A DNA stretch of 64,000 bases from Alistipes montrealensis. GTDB lineage: Bacteria > Bacteroidota > Bacteroidia > Bacteroidales > Rikenellaceae. A model generated the notes under the pieces. The model was not told where the DNA came from, made no database searches, and was given only the letters and a program-made list of their open reading frames with translations. Position numbers and translations under genes: made by a program. The DNA lies in assembly GCF_018362775.1 (NCBI RefSeq), contig NZ_JAGYXY010000001.1:697126-761125 (forward strand), written 5' to 3'. Shown here in pieces: positions 25,716-35,493 of the stretch. The number at the start of each line of letters is the position of its first letter. The stretch's first letter is position 1.

Positions 25716-27896
25716 CTATCGCAGGAAGAGCAGTTCGCGGTATTTCGGCAGCGGCCAGATCTGGTCGTCGACGATCTCTTCGAGCTTGTCGATATGGCGG
25801 CGGATCTCGTCGAAGCAGACCGCGACGGTATCGTGGTAAGCGATCGCTTTTTCACGCGGGTCTTCGATCCGGTTGGCCACCTTGCGGGCGTCGACCATCT
25901 CGTCGGTGAGTTTCTGGATCGAAGCCGTATGGTCCTGAATCCGCTTGATCAGTTCGATGTCGGGCGCAGCGTTCAAACCCGGAATCTGCGACATCTTATA
26001 GACTTTGTCAAGCAGCACCGCCTCGTATTTCGAGGCGATGGGCACGATGTGATTCATCGCCAGGTCGCCCAACACGCGGCCCTCGATCTGGATTTTCTTG
26101 GTGTAGGTCTCCCACTTCACTTCGGTACGGGCTTCGAGCTCGACTTTGGTGAAGACACCCATGTCGCCGAACATCTTGAGGCTCGCCTTGTCCAGGTAGC
26201 GGTCGAAGATCAGCGGCGTAGAGGTCTCGCAGTCGAGGCCGCGCTTCTTCGCCTCGGCCTTCCATGCGTCGGAATAGCCGTTACCGTCGAAACGGATGGG
26301 CTTGCAGGCCTTGATCATCTGTTTGAGCACCTCGTAAATGGCCTTCTCCTTCTTGGCGCCGGCCTCGATCTTGGCGTCCACAGCCTTCTTGAATTCGGTC
26401 AGTTCGTTGGCCATGGCCGAGTTGAGCACGATCATCGCCTCGGCGCAGTTGTCCGACGACCCCACGGCGCGGAACTCGAAGCGGTTGCCCGTGAAGGCGA
26501 ACGGCGAAGTCCGGTTACGGTCGGTATTGTCGAGCAGCAGCGTCGGGATATGCGAAATACCGCTCATCTTGAAGACGTTCTTGGCATCGAACCGGATGGC
26601 ATCGTCGCCCTTTGAAGCGGCCAGCTTGTCCAGCACGGCCGAAACCTGTGTCCCGAGGAAGGTCGAGATGATGGCGGGAGGCGCCTCATTGGCGCCCAGG
26701 CGATGGGCGTTCGTAGCGCTCATGATCGACGCTTTCAGCAGCCCGTTATGCTTGTATACCGCCGCGATGGCATTGACCAGGAAGGTGATAAACTGGAGGT
26801 TCTCCGAAGCGGTCTTGCCCGGGCCCATCAGGTTCACGCCCGTATCGGTTCCCAGCGACCAGTTGTTGTGCTTGCCCGAACCGTTGATACCCTTGAAAGG
26901 CTTTTCGTGGAGCAGCACCCGGAACTGGTGGCGGCGGGCGATCTTATCCATGATAGTCATCAGCAACTGGTTGTGGTCGTTGGCCAGGTTGGCCTCCTCG
27001 TAGACCGGAGCCAGTTCGAACTGATTGGGAGCTACCTCGTTGTGACGGGTCTTGACCGGAATACCCAGTTTCAGGCACTCGTATTCGAGGTCCCGCATGA
27101 AGGCCATCACGCGCGTCGGGATCGCCCCGAAATAGTGGTCTTCGAGCTGCTGGTTCTTGGCCGATTCGTGGCCCATGAGCGTACGGCCCGTAAGCATCAG
27201 GTCGGGACGCACGGCCCAAAGGCTCTCGTCCACAAGGAAGTATTCCTGCTCCCAGCCCAGGTAGCAGAAGACCTTCTCGACATTCTTGTCGAAGTAGCGG
27301 CACACCTCCGTGGCGGCCTTGTCGACGGCCGTCAGCGAACGCAGCAGGGGGACCTTGTAATCGAGCGCCTCGCCCGTATAGGCGATAAAGACCGTGGGGA
27401 TGCAAAGCGTCGTATCGACGATGAAGGCGGGCGACGTGGGGTCCCAGGCCGAGTAGCCGCGGGCCTCGAACGTATTGCGAATGCCGCCGTTGGGGAATGA
27501 CGAAGCGTCGGGCTCCTGCTGCACGAGCAGCTTGCCGGAGAACTCCTCCAGCACACCGCCCAGGCCGTCCGGCTCGGCAAAGGCGTCGTGTTTCTCGGCA
27601 GTACCGCCCGTCAGGGGTTGAAACCAGTGGGTATAGTGGTCGGCGCCGTGCTCCAGCGCCCACTGGCGCATGCCGGCTGCGATGCTGTCCGCAACTTCAC
27701 GCGTAAGCGGAGCGCGTTTTTCCATCGTTTCGAGCAGGACCGCATACGTGCGCTTGTCGAGATACTTCCGCATGGCCGCACGTCCGAATACCTTCTTCCC
27801 GAAATAGTCGGAAGGGCGTCCCTCGGGGATTTTCACTTCGACGGCCGTGTGATTTATGGCCGCATCGACCATCTTGAATCTGAGTAATGATGACAT
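25716..27896 (-). CDS. glnN: Glutamine synthetase type III
   Basis: The 726-residue enzyme makes glutamine from glutamate, ammonia and ATP. Its length matches the long GSIII form first described in Bacteroides, far above the ~450 residues of GSI. Landmarks are the N-terminal V-F-G-x-x-x-M-x-x-Y-L, T-H-W-F-Q-P-L-T-G near residue 90, L-G-W-E-Q-E-Y-F-L-V-D in the middle and the ATP/glutamate-site stretch N-G-S-G-K-H-N-N-W-S. It has its own promoter with a leader of about 170 nt and ends at a hairpin shared with the convergent pectin operon. Confidence 0.97.
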   Translation of the reverse strand: MSSLLRFKMVDAAINHTAVEVKIPEGRPSDYFGKKVFGRAAMRKYLDKRTYAVLLETMEKRAPLTREVADSIAAGMRQWALEHGADHYTHWFQPLTGGTAEKHDAFAEPDGLGGVLEEFSGKLLVQQEPDASSFPNGGIRNTFEARGYSAWDPTSPAFIVDTTLCIPTVFIAYTGEALDYKVPLLRSLTAVDKAATEVCRYFDKNVEKVFCYLGWEQEYFLVDESLWAVRPDLMLTGRTLMGHESAKNQQLEDHYFGAIPTRVMAFMRDLEYECLKLGIPVKTRHNEVAPNQFELAPVYEEANLANDHNQLLMTIMDKIARRHQFRVLLHEKPFKGINGSGKHNNWSLGTDTGVNLMGPGKTASENLQFITFLVNAIAAVYKHNGLLKASIMSATNAHRLGANEAPPAIISTFLGTQVSAVLDKLAASKGDDAIRFDAKNVFKMSGISHIPTLLLDNTDRNRTSPFAFTGNRFEFRAVGSSDNCAEAMIVLNSAMANELTEFKKAVDAKIEAGAKKEKAIYEVLKQMIKACKPIRFDGNGYSDAWKAEAKKRGLDCETSTPLIFDRYLDKASLKMFGDMGVFTKVELEARTEVKWETYTKKIQIEGRVLGDLAMNHIVPIASKYEAVLLDKVYKMSQIPGLNAAPDIELIKRIQDHTASIQKLTDEMVDARKVANRIEDPREKAIAYHDTVAVCFDEIRRHIDKLEEIVDDQIWPLPKYRELLFLR

Positions 27897-28069
27897 ATAC
27901 CTGACTGATTAAGGATTAGTGTTCGTAAGAAAAACCGCGCGGGGAAGAACCCAATAATTGCAAACTAAAACCTAACCAAAATTCAACCGGACAACTGCCT
28001 CTCGGCAGAACATGCCGACCTGACTATCCGGGGCGCTCCCCCGCTGCGGTACAACTTTTGTTCCGGTTA

Positions 28070-28077
28070 CAAATGTA
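28070..28077 (-). promoter_or_regulatory. -7 element of glnN
   Basis: The minus strand reads TACATTTG, an exact TAnnTTTG match. The nearest upstream TTTG (28104-28107) is 26 bp away, longer than usual. Confidence 0.5.
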
Positions 28078-28387
28078 CGAATAATTCCAGAATATTCATT
28101 TTACAAAATCACTATTTTTTCGAAAAACAGTCTATTTTTTCATCATTTTCGCGAAAAATAACTCATTTTTCACGCATACACCTCGAAATTTTCAGCATTT
28201 TTCGGAAAAATACATCTATTTTCACGCCAATCACCCAAAAATCGCAAATTCTGTTTTTTCAGAAAATAGAGGATATTTAAACCAAAATTACACCAAACAG
28301 CCTCTAAAATATTAATCCCGGTTTTGAAATGCCCGAAAATAAAACAGACACCGGAATCGACAAAAAATCCGGCGCACTGTTATTTTA

Positions 28388-28405
28388 GTAACAATTTCTT
28401 GTTAC
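28388..28405. promoter_or_regulatory. Inverted repeat at the mutA promoter
   Basis: GTAACAA and TTGTTAC flank TTTC. The right arm overlaps the probable -33 TTG of the mutAB promoter, so a bound regulator would affect initiation. Confidence 0.45.
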
Positions 28406-28431
28406 AATTAAGTAATTAATTTGTACCTTTA
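28399..28431 (+). promoter_or_regulatory. Candidate promoter of mutA-mutB
   Basis: TTG at 28399-28401 is followed after 22 bp by TACCTTTA (28424-28431), one base off the TAnnTTTG consensus. The leader would be about 50 nt. Confidence 0.45.
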
Positions 28432-28484
28432 CGTGCAATTTTGAAACATATCGAAACTATACTCATACTAATCTCTAAATAGTC

Positions 28485-30332
28485 ATGGCAAATACCAAAC
28501 GTGAAAAGCTGTTCACCGAGTTCCCGCCGGTTCCGACCGAGAAGTGGGAGGAGGTGATTACAGCCGACCTGAAAGGAGCCGATTACGAGCGTAAGCTGGT
28601 GTGGCGTACGGGTGAAGGATTCAACGTCCGCCCCTACTACCGCGCCGAAAACCTCGAAGGCATCCAGTTTCTGGGCTCGCAGGCAGGCGAGTTCCCGTAC
28701 GTCAGAGGTACGCGCAGCCACAACCGCTGGAACGTACATCAGACCGTCGAGGTAAAATGTCCCAAGGAGGCCAACGCCGAAGCGCTGAAGCTCCTCAACT
28801 CGGGCGTCGACTCGCTGGGCTTCTCGATCGCGAAGGAAGGCTTCACGGCCGAAGAGCTCGACCAGTTGCTCGACGGAATCTCGATCCCCGCGATCAAAAT
28901 CACCTTCTGCGGCGTGCAGACGGGCAGCATCGCCGATCTGGTGATCGCAAAACTCGAAAAGGAGGGCCTTGCAGCCGACGCGCACGTGGCGTTCTCGATC
29001 GACCCGCTCGTAAAGGGGCTTTCCCAGAAGGGCGAATTCTGCTCGCCCAACGGCGAGAAGTGCTTCGCACGCATCGCATCGCTGATCGAAAAGACCCGGG
29101 AGTACAAGCACATCCGCATCGTGACCGTTTCGGCCGGCATCTTCTCGAACGCCGGATCGACCATCGTCGAGGAGCTCGCATTCGCACTGGCCGCCGGTAA
29201 CGACTACATCGCCCGCCTGACGGACGCCGGTGTAGACGCCGAACTGGCCGCCCGCAAGCTGCGCTTCTCGTTCGCGGTGACTTCGAACTACTTCCTCGAA
29301 ATCGCCAAGTTCCGTGCGGCACGTATGCTGTGGGCCAACATCGTCAAGGGTTACAATCCCGCGAAGAACTGCGCCTGCAAGATGCACATCCACGCCCGCA
29401 CGGCGGACTGGAACCAGACCGTTTACGACCCCTATGTAAATATGCTCCGCGGCACGACGGAGGCTATGTCGGCCATCATCGCCGGTGTACACTCGCTGGA
29501 GGTTACGCCGTTCGACAACGCCTTCGAAACCCCGACGGAATTCTCGAAGCGCATCGCCCGCAATGTCGAACTGCTGCTCAAGCACGAGTCGCACTTCGAC
29601 CAGGTCGTAGACCCCGCAGGCGGTTCGTATTACGTCGAGAACCTCACGCAGTCGATCGCCGCCGAGGCCTGGAAGCTCTTCCTCGAAATCGAGGAGAAGG
29701 GCGGCTACGCCGAGGCATATAAGGCCGGCTTCATCAAGGAGCGCGTAGCCGCTTCGGCCGCCGCCAAGGACAAAGCGATCGCAACGCGCCGCCAGACGCT
29801 GCTCGGCGCCAACCAGTTCCCCAACTTCACGGAGGTCGCCCCGAAGGAGATCACGGCAGAAGCCGTTACCCGTCCCGTTGCCGAAGGCAATGTCCTCGCG
29901 CCCTACCGCGGCGCCATGGCCTTCGAGGCGATGCGTCTGCATGTAGACCGCTCGGGCAAGCAGCCCAAAGCGTTCATGCTTACCTGCGGCAACCTGGCTA
30001 TGGCCCGTGCCCGCGCCCAGTTCTCGTGCAACTTCTTCGGCTGCGCCGGAATCCGCGTACAGGACAACACGTTCTTCAAGTCGATCGAGGAAGGCGTAAA
30101 AGCCGCACTCGAATCGAAGGCCGAAATCGTGGTAGTCTGCGCTTCGGACGACGACTATGCAGAGGCCGCGCCGAAGGTGAAGGAATTGCTTGCAGGCAAG
30201 GCCATCCTCGTGGTTGCAGGCGCTCCCGCATGCACGCCCGAACTGGAGGCCCAGGGCATTACGAACTTCATCAACGTGAAGTCGAACGTCCTCGAAACAC
30301 TGAAGTTCTACCTTAAAGAGATGGGAATCTAA
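28485..30332 (+). CDS. mutA: Methylmalonyl-CoA mutase small (beta) subunit
   Basis: The 615-residue subunit pairs with MutB to interconvert succinyl-CoA and (R)-methylmalonyl-CoA, part of the succinate-propionate pathway of Bacteroidales. It has the N-terminal F-P-P-V-x-x-x-x-W segment, a TIM-barrel region with M-L-W-A-N-I-V and [10 protein letters not shown], and a C-terminal flavodoxin-like domain. As expected for the small subunit, the B12-binding D-x-H-x-x-G motif is missing. mutB starts 2 bp after the stop. Confidence 0.96.
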   Translation: MANTKREKLFTEFPPVPTEKWEEVITADLKGADYERKLVWRTGEGFNVRPYYRAENLEGIQFLGSQAGEFPYVRGTRSHNRWNVHQTVEVKCPKEANAEALKLLNSGVDSLGFSIAKEGFTAEELDQLLDGISIPAIKITFCGVQTGSIADLVIAKLEKEGLAADAHVAFSIDPLVKGLSQKGEFCSPNGEKCFARIASLIEKTREYKHIRIVTVSAGIFSNAGSTIVEELAFALAAGNDYIARLTDAGVDAELAARKLRFSFAVTSNYFLEIAKFRAARMLWANIVKGYNPAKNCACKMHIHARTADWNQTVYDPYVNMLRGTTEAMSAIIAGVHSLEVTPFDNAFETPTEFSKRIARNVELLLKHESHFDQVVDPAGGSYYVENLTQSIAAEAWKLFLEIEEKGGYAEAYKAGFIKERVAASAAAKDKAIATRRQTLLGANQFPNFTEVAPKEITAEAVTRPVAEGNVLAPYRGAMAFEAMRLHVDRSGKQPKAFMLTCGNLAMARARAQFSCNFFGCAGIRVQDNTFFKSIEEGVKAALESKAEIVVVCASDDDYAEAAPKVKELLAGKAILVVAGAPACTPELEAQGITNFINVKSNVLETLKFYLKEMGI

Positions 30333-30334
30333 TC

Positions 30335-32473
30335 ATGAGAGCTAAATTTTCAGAACTGACATACGAAGCAGGCGGGCAGAAAAGCTGCTGCGCCTCGAAA
30401 GGCTGCGGACAGGTAGAGCCGTGGCTGACGGCCGAGCGTATTCCCGTCAAGGGCGCTTACACGGCCGAAGACCTCGAAGGCATGGAGCACCTGAACTATG
30501 CGGCAGGTATCGCCCCGTTCCTGCGCGGCCCCTACTCGACGATGTACGTGATGCGTCCGTGGACCATCCGCCAGTATGCCGGCTTCTCGACCGCCGAGGA
30601 GTCGAACGCATTCTACCGCCGCAACCTCGCCGCAGGCCAGAAGGGCCTGTCGGTAGCCTTCGACCTCGCTACGCACCGCGGCTACGACGCCGACCATCCG
30701 CGCGTGGTGGGCGACGTGGGTAAAGCCGGTGTGTCGATCTGCTCGGTGGAGGACATGAAGGTGCTGTTCAACGGCATTCCGCTCGACCGGATGTCGGTGT
30801 CGATGACCATGAACGGAGCCGTGCTGCCCGTACTGGCCTTCTACATCGTGACCGGACTGGAGCAGGGCTGCACGCTCGACCAGTTGGCCGGTACGATCCA
30901 GAACGACATCCTCAAGGAGTTCATGGTGCGTAATACCTATATATATCCGCCCGAGTTCTCGATGCGCATCATCGCCGACATCTTCGAGTACACGTCGAAG
31001 AACATGCCCAAGTTCAACTCGATCTCGATTTCGGGTTACCACATGCAGGAGGCAGGCGCCACGAACGACATCGAGTTGGCTTACACGCTCGCCGACGGTC
31101 TGGAGTACCTCCGTGCCGGCGTCAACGCAGGTATGTCGATCGATGCCTTCGCACCGCGTCTGTCGTTCTTCTGGGCTATCGGCATGAACCACTTCATGGA
31201 GATCGCCAAGATGCGCGCCGCGCGTATGCTATGGGCCAAAATCGTCAAGCAGTTCAACCCGAAGAACCCCAAATCGCTGGCTCTGCGCACCCACTCGCAG
31301 ACCTCGGGATGGTCGCTCACGGAGCAGGACCCGTTCAACAACGTGGCCCGTACGGCTATCGAAGCCATGGGCGCCGCCCTGGGTCACACCCAGTCGCTGC
31401 ACACCAACGCCCTGGACGAAGCCATCGCCCTGCCGACCGACTTCTCGGCGCGTATTGCGCGTAACACGCAGATTTACATCCAGGAAGAGACCAACATCTG
31501 CCGCGAGGTAGACCCGTGGGCCGGTTCCTACTACATCGAAACGCTGACCAACGAGATCGCCCAGAAAGCCTGGGAGCGCATCGAAGAGGTCGAGAAGCTG
31601 GGCGGTATGGCCAAGGCCATCGAGACCGGCATTCCGAAGATGCGTATCGAGGAGGCTTCGGCCCGCAAGCAGGCCCGCATCGATTCCGGCGAGGAGAAGA
31701 TCATCGGTATCAACGAATACCGCCTGGAGAAAGAGGCTCCGATCGACATTCTCGCCGTGGACAACACGGCCGTGCGCGAAAGCCAGATCAAGCGTCTGCA
31801 GGAGCTGCGCGCCAACCGTGACGAGGCCGCTGTGAAGAAGGCGCTGGCCGCTATCACCGAGTGCGTGAAGACCAAGCAGGGCAACCTGCTCGAACTGGCC
31901 GTCGAGGCCGCCAAGGTCCGCGCGTCGCTGGGTGAAATCTCCGATGCCTGCGAGGTTGTCGTAGGCCGCTACAAAGCTGTTATCCGTTCCATTTCAGGTG
32001 TATACTCTTCAGAAGTGAAAAACGACAAATCGTTCGAGCGCGCCAAGGAGCTGTGCGCCGAATTCGCCAAGAAAGAGGGCCGTCAGCCGCGCGTCATGAT
32101 CGCCAAGCTCGGCCAGGACGGACACGACCGCGGCGCCAAAGTGGTTGCCACGGGTTATGCCGACATCGGCTTCGATGTCGACATGGGTCCGCTGTTCCAG
32201 ACTCCGGAAGAGGCCGCCAAGCAGGCCGTCGAGAACGACGTGCATGTTGTCGGCGTATCGTCGCTGGCCGCCGGCCACCTGACGCTCGTGCCGCAGATCA
32301 TCGCAGAGCTCAAGAAGCTCGGCCGCGAGGACATCATCGTCATCGTCGGCGGCGTGATTCCCGCACAGGACTACGAACAGTTGTACAAGGACGGCGCTGC
32401 CGCCATCTTCGGCCCCGGTACGCCGATCGCCACGGCAGCTATCAAGATGCTCGAAATCCTGCTTGCCGAATAA
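30335..32473 (+). CDS. mutB: Methylmalonyl-CoA mutase large (alpha) subunit
   Basis: The 712-residue catalytic subunit carries the CoA-ester barrel ([41 protein letters not shown]). Its C-terminal cobalamin domain has the ligand motif D595-x-H597-x-x-G600. This length and domain order are standard. Cofactor is adenosylcobalamin, so flux through the pathway depends on B12. A strong terminator at 32503-32538 ends the mutAB operon; no epimerase or meaB gene is seen next to it. Confidence 0.97.
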   Translation: MRAKFSELTYEAGGQKSCCASKGCGQVEPWLTAERIPVKGAYTAEDLEGMEHLNYAAGIAPFLRGPYSTMYVMRPWTIRQYAGFSTAEESNAFYRRNLAAGQKGLSVAFDLATHRGYDADHPRVVGDVGKAGVSICSVEDMKVLFNGIPLDRMSVSMTMNGAVLPVLAFYIVTGLEQGCTLDQLAGTIQNDILKEFMVRNTYIYPPEFSMRIIADIFEYTSKNMPKFNSISISGYHMQEAGATNDIELAYTLADGLEYLRAGVNAGMSIDAFAPRLSFFWAIGMNHFMEIAKMRAARMLWAKIVKQFNPKNPKSLALRTHSQTSGWSLTEQDPFNNVARTAIEAMGAALGHTQSLHTNALDEAIALPTDFSARIARNTQIYIQEETNICREVDPWAGSYYIETLTNEIAQKAWERIEEVEKLGGMAKAIETGIPKMRIEEASARKQARIDSGEEKIIGINEYRLEKEAPIDILAVDNTAVRESQIKRLQELRANRDEAAVKKALAAITECVKTKQGNLLELAVEAAKVRASLGEISDACEVVVGRYKAVIRSISGVYSSEVKNDKSFERAKELCAEFAKKEGRQPRVMIAKLGQDGHDRGAKVVATGYADIGFDVDMGPLFQTPEEAAKQAVENDVHVVGVSSLAAGHLTLVPQIIAELKKLGREDIIVIVGGVIPAQDYEQLYKDGAAAIFGPGTPIATAAIKMLEILLAE

Positions 32474-32502
32474 CTCCCGGCAACAACTGAGAAAACTCCC
32501 GA

Positions 32503-32538
32503 AATCCTCCCGGCTGAAAAACCGGGAGGATTTTTTTT
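32503..32538 (+). terminator. Terminator of mutAB
   Basis: AATCCTCCCGG pairs with CCGGGAGGATT and is followed by eight Ts. Confidence 0.92.
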
Positions 32539-32569
32539 GCATGTTCGGTTCGGAAAATTGTCGAAAAAG

Positions 32570-32600
32570 TTGTCACAAAAGCTGGTAATTTCTATATTTG
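32570..32600 (+). promoter_or_regulatory. Promoter of the first secreted-pair gene
   Basis: TTG at 32570-32572 and TATATTTG at 32593-32600 are 20 bp apart. The leader is about 25 nt. Confidence 0.7.
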
Positions 32601-32631
32601 TGCGACTAAACGCCTTTTTACAATTCTGATT

Positions 32632-33192
32632 ATGAAGAAACTTTTCTGTACAGCCCTTTTCGGGCTGCTTCTTGGCAGCGCCTTCGCGCAAACGCCCGCA
32701 ATCGCCGAACCCGATTTCATCGGGGAGGTCGTCACCATCCTGCCCGACGGCAGCAGTTCCAAACTCGAAAAGGAGACCGTCCTGCTGCGAACCCGCGCAA
32801 ACGCCAGCGCCCAGATTTTCGGCATCGGCAAGGCCAAGACGAAACTCATCATCGACACGCCCGAAGCTGCCGTCCGCCTCAAAGGCGATAACGAGATCCG
32901 GTTCATCGTCAAGGCCGTGGACAATGCCACCGACCCGATCTCGATCATCAATGTCTTCCGGTTCGAGACCAGCAAGAAGAAACGCCTTGCCGAATTGTCT
33001 TCGGTCAGTTCCTTCGGCAGCGTGAAATCCAATAAATTGGAGCGTCTCCGCTTCTCGGCCGAGAAATACGGCGAGAAGTCCTATCTGCTCACCCTGATCG
33101 ACAAACCCGCCGGAGAATTCGGCATCACGGTCAGCAACCCGAACAGCCTCGACGAAAAAGGGACCATCGTCTCGACCTTCGCCATCGAATAA
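32632..33192 (+). CDS. Secreted protein of unknown function (paralogue A)
   Basis: The 186-residue protein starts with a signal peptide (about 1-19, ending S-A-F-A-Q). The mature part is mostly beta-strand-like. It carries the core F-G-I-G-K near residue 63, a D-P-I-S-I-I-N-V-F-R-F-x-x-x-K-K-K-R segment and a C-terminal G-E-F-G-I-T-V. The next gene encodes the same architecture with about one third identical residues, so they form a tandem pair. I do not recognise a named family. Each copy has its own promoter and terminator, which suggests independent control. A periplasmic or surface location is likely. Confidence 0.7.
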   Translation: MKKLFCTALFGLLLGSAFAQTPAIAEPDFIGEVVTILPDGSSSKLEKETVLLRTRANASAQIFGIGKAKTKLIIDTPEAAVRLKGDNEIRFIVKAVDNATDPISIINVFRFETSKKKRLAELSSVSSFGSVKSNKLERLRFSAEKYGEKSYLLTLIDKPAGEFGITVSNPNSLDEKGTIVSTFAIE

Positions 33193-33216
33193 ACGCCCGT
33201 CCGCAGCACAACGGAG

Positions 33217-33245
33217 AACCCCGCGCCTTCCGGTGCGGGGTTTTT
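33217..33245 (+). terminator. Terminator after paralogue A
   Basis: AACCCCGC pairs with GCGGGGTT, and five Ts follow. Confidence 0.85.
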
Positions 33246-33284
33246 CGTGCGAAGCGATCGAATTTTCCGGATATTTTCCCGCCT

Positions 33285-33292
33285 TAAATTTG
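33285..33292 (+). promoter_or_regulatory. -7 element of paralogue B
   Basis: TAAATTTG matches TAnnTTTG; no good TTTG is seen 20 bp upstream. The leader is about 45 nt. Confidence 0.5.
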
Positions 33293-33339
33293 CGCGGAGA
33301 GACGATTTGTCCTATCTTGTGACGTCAATTTACCCCGCT

Positions 33340-33891
33340 ATGAAAAAGTTTTTATTGCTGTTTGCCGCCTGCTGCGCCGCGACCGTCGTTTTTGCACAGG
33401 CTCCGGAATTTCCCGAGCCCGAATTTGTCGGTCAGGCCCTGGCCATCCGCCCCGGCGACAAGACCGAACAACTCGTCCAGGAGAGCCTGACACCCCGCCA
33501 CCGTTCATCCACCGGCCAAAAATTATTCGGCATCGGAAAGGACCATATCGACGAAATGACCCTGAAGGGTCCCCGGGCCTTTGTCCGGTTCAAAAAAGAC
33601 GACGGCATCGCATTTATCATCCGCGTTCCGGACAACCAGATCGACCCGATGTCGGTAATCAGCGTCTTCCGGTTCAAGGTCAAAAAGAAAATGCGGATCG
33701 CCGAATACGCGTCGGTCGGAACCTTCGGCGACCAACAGAGCAACACGCTGGAGCGGCAGCCCTTCACATCGCGCCGCTTCGGGGGCAGTTCCTACCTCAT
33801 CATCCTCAAAGATGTACAGGCAGGCGAATACGGCATTACGGTTGATGCGCTCGGCAGTCTGAACGTCTCGACATTCGGTGTCGACGAATAA
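33340..33891 (+). CDS. Secreted protein of unknown function (paralogue B)
   Basis: The 183-residue protein has a signal peptide (about 1-20, ending V-V-F-A-Q). It shares with its neighbour the order E-P-[DE]-F-[IV]-G, F-G-I-G-K, D-P-[IM]-S-[IV]-I-[NS]-V-F-R-F, R-[LI]-A-E and G-E-[FY]-G-I-T-V. The start at 33340 gives the signal peptide; the frame is open to 33247 without another good start. It ends before a strong bidirectional terminator. Function is unknown. Confidence 0.7.
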   Translation: MKKFLLLFAACCAATVVFAQAPEFPEPEFVGQALAIRPGDKTEQLVQESLTPRHRSSTGQKLFGIGKDHIDEMTLKGPRAFVRFKKDDGIAFIIRVPDNQIDPMSVISVFRFKVKKKMRIAEYASVGTFGDQQSNTLERQPFTSRRFGGSSYLIILKDVQAGEYGITVDALGSLNVSTFGVDE

Positions 33892-33903
33892 AACACAATT
33901 ACG

Positions 33904-33942
33904 AAAAAGCCCGCGTCCTGTTATACAGGACGCGGGCTTTTT
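33904..33942. terminator. Bidirectional terminator between paralogue B and the alcohol dehydrogenase
   Basis: AAAAAGCCCGCGTCCTG and CAGGACGCGGGCTTTTT form a perfect stem with A-run and T-run on either side, serving both converging genes. Confidence 0.92.
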
Positions 33943-33958
33943 CGTTGAATGGCTCCGA

Positions 33959-35101
33959 TCAGAGGCAGGCTTCCAGAATCCGGCGGGCCATGGCTCCGTC
34001 GACATTCTGCGCCTCGCCGAACTTGTCGCCCGCAGCATTGAAGCGGCGTTCGACCTCGGCAATCGTCTGCTCGCCGATCCCCTCTTCCGAAAGGCGCGTC
34101 GAGAGGCCCAGCGAACGGAAGAACGCTTCGTTGGCCGCAATCGTGCGGTCGATGCGCTCCTCGTCCGATCCCTCGGTGATGCCCCAGATGCGTTCGCCGT
34201 ATTGCAGCAGTTTGCCGCGTTTCTGCTCACGCAGCACCCGCAGGGTCCCGTTGATAACGATAGCCAGCGTCGCGCCGTGTGTAAGCCCGTGCAGCGCCGT
34301 CAGTTCGTGGCCGATCATATGCGTCGCCCAATCCTGCGTCACTCCCATGCGGATCATGTCGTTCAAGGCCAACGTCGCCGAAAGCATGTATTCCGACATT
34401 ACGTCGTAATCGCGCTCGTCGGCCAGCGCCTTGGGAGTGATCTCGACCACTGTATGCAGGATGCCTTCGGCCCAGCGGTCCATCAGGCGCGACTGATCGG
34501 GCGTAGTCATATACTGCTCCAGCACGTGCACGAAAGTATCTGCAAGTCCGCAGGCTACCTGACGCTTCGGCAGCGAATAGAGCGTCTCGGGATCTAGAAT
34601 CGAAAAGACCGGGTAATCGCCGTAGAAAGCGTATTTTTCCTTGGTTTCGTAGCGTGAAATAACTGCTCCGGAATTCATCTCGGAGCCCGTAGCCGCCATG
34701 GTGAGGACCGTAGCCAGCGGCACGGTCTTTTCGGCCTGCCCCTTGAGCACGATATCCCACGCATCGCCGTCGTAGAGAAGTCCCGCAGCGATGAGTTTCG
34801 TACCGTCGATAACCGATCCGCCGCCGATCGCCAGCAGGAAATCGACCTTCTGTTCCTTACCCAGTGCAATGGCTTCGCGCAGGGTCTCGACGGAAGGATT
34901 CGCCTCGATACCCCAGAACTCGACGAAGTCTCGGCCTTCGAGCGCGGCAACGACCTGGTCGTAGACACCGTTGCGCTTGACGCTGCCGCCGCCGAAAGTC
35001 AGCATGATGCGCTTTCCGGCGGGAATAAGTTTCGGCAGACGGGCAATCTGGCCCTTGCCAAAAACCAGTTTGGTAGGATTGTGATAGATGAAGTTATTCA
35101 T
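33959..35101 (-). CDS. yqhD: Iron-type alcohol dehydrogenase, YqhD/BDH-like
   Basis: The 380-residue enzyme should reduce short aldehydes with NADPH, or oxidise alcohols. The N-terminus M-N-N-F-I-Y-H-N-P-T-K-L-V-F-G-K-G is typical of the YqhD/butanol dehydrogenase branch. Cofactor-binding motifs are G-G-G-S-V-K and G-G-G-S-V-I-D-G. The metal site is likely formed by Asp/His residues in G-L-A-D-T-F-V-H, G-H-E-L-T-A-L and H-G-A-T-L-A. The start at 35101 matches the family; 12 further codons upstream are open. It stands alone, with promoters in the long spacer to its right. Confidence 0.9.
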   Translation of the reverse strand: MNNFIYHNPTKLVFGKGQIARLPKLIPAGKRIMLTFGGGSVKRNGVYDQVVAALEGRDFVEFWGIEANPSVETLREAIALGKEQKVDFLLAIGGGSVIDGTKLIAAGLLYDGDAWDIVLKGQAEKTVPLATVLTMAATGSEMNSGAVISRYETKEKYAFYGDYPVFSILDPETLYSLPKRQVACGLADTFVHVLEQYMTTPDQSRLMDRWAEGILHTVVEITPKALADERDYDVMSEYMLSATLALNDMIRMGVTQDWATHMIGHELTALHGLTHGATLAIVINGTLRVLREQKRGKLLQYGERIWGITEGSDEERIDRTIAANEAFFRSLGLSTRLSEEGIGEQTIAEVERRFNAAGDKFGEAQNVDGAMARRILEACL

Positions 35102-35196
35102 GGCGAATATGTTTAAGTGATACAAAGCAGTGTGCATGCCGGACGCAAACCGGATTTACCGGAGTTTCATCCGTCCAAGCCGAAATATACCTTCGA

Positions 35197-35227
35197 CAAA
35201 GATACGAAAAAGCCGGACAGATACAAG
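35197..35227 (-). promoter_or_regulatory. Promoter of the alcohol dehydrogenase gene
   Basis: On the minus strand TTG (complement of 35224-35226) and TATCTTTG (complement of 35197-35204) are spaced by about 19 bp. The leader is about 90 nt. Confidence 0.6.
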
Positions 35228-35268
35228 GCCGGATTGCATGCGGCCCGGCAAAATCCTCCGACCAAAAA

Positions 35269-35291
35269 GCGTTGTCACGACACCAAAGATA
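35269..35291 (-). promoter_or_regulatory. Imperfect palindrome fused to a -7 element (copy 1)
   Basis: GCGTTGT-C-ACGACAC (35269-35283) is directly followed by CAAAGATA (35284-35291), which is a -7 element on the minus strand. The same arrangement, 19 of 23 positions identical, occurs at 60204-60226. Confidence 0.45.
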
Positions 35292-35405
35292 GCAAAAAGA
35301 ACGCCGGAACGGAAGAAATCATCCGACATTTGCCAGCGATGCCTCCGAGAGTTCGATCTAACGCTCTTACGGCCAACGTTTCCCAAATCATCACCTTCTA
35401 TACAC

Positions 35406-35442
35406 AAATAAGGTTGTAACTTAAAAAGTTACAACCTTATTT
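35406..35442 (-). terminator. Terminator of the PpiD-like gene
   Basis: Perfect 17-bp arms (35406-35422 and 35426-35442) surround a 3-nt loop, 51 bp beyond the stop codon on the minus strand, with Ts at the end of the stem. Confidence 0.75.
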
Positions 35443-35493
35443 AAGATGAGTATTCCATCGGGTATGCGGCAGGTACACCGCAATCACTCCAAA

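Larger units (their letters stand above)
27897..28484. other. 588-bp divergent spacer between glnN and mutA
   Basis: No coding region is supported here. Next to glnN lies a leader of about 170 nt with two small hairpins (TGCC/GGCA and GGGGCG/CTCCCC, between 27990 and 28045). From 28080 to about 28420 the DNA is very A+T-rich. It contains four TTTTC...GAAAA palindromes centred near 28121, 28151, 28204 and 28261, and then the control region of mutA. Confidence 0.7.
35102..35493. other. 392-bp spacer between the alcohol dehydrogenase and the foldase gene
   Basis: No coding region is supported. The spacer holds two minus-strand -7 elements (complement of 35197-35204 and of 35284-35291), an imperfect palindrome at 35269-35283 and the terminator hairpin of the foldase gene at 35406-35442. 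Short frames on both strands lack family features or conserved neighbours. Confidence 0.65.

Noticed and set aside
28116..28265. CRISPR-like array in the AT-rich spacer
   Set aside because: The repeated units are short palindromes of different length and spacing with no conserved repeat-spacer structure and no cas genes.
35156..35407. 83-codon minus-strand frame in the spacer next to the alcohol dehydrogenase
   Set aside because: Arg-rich, no recognisable motif, overlaps a promoter and palindrome; not enough support for a gene.
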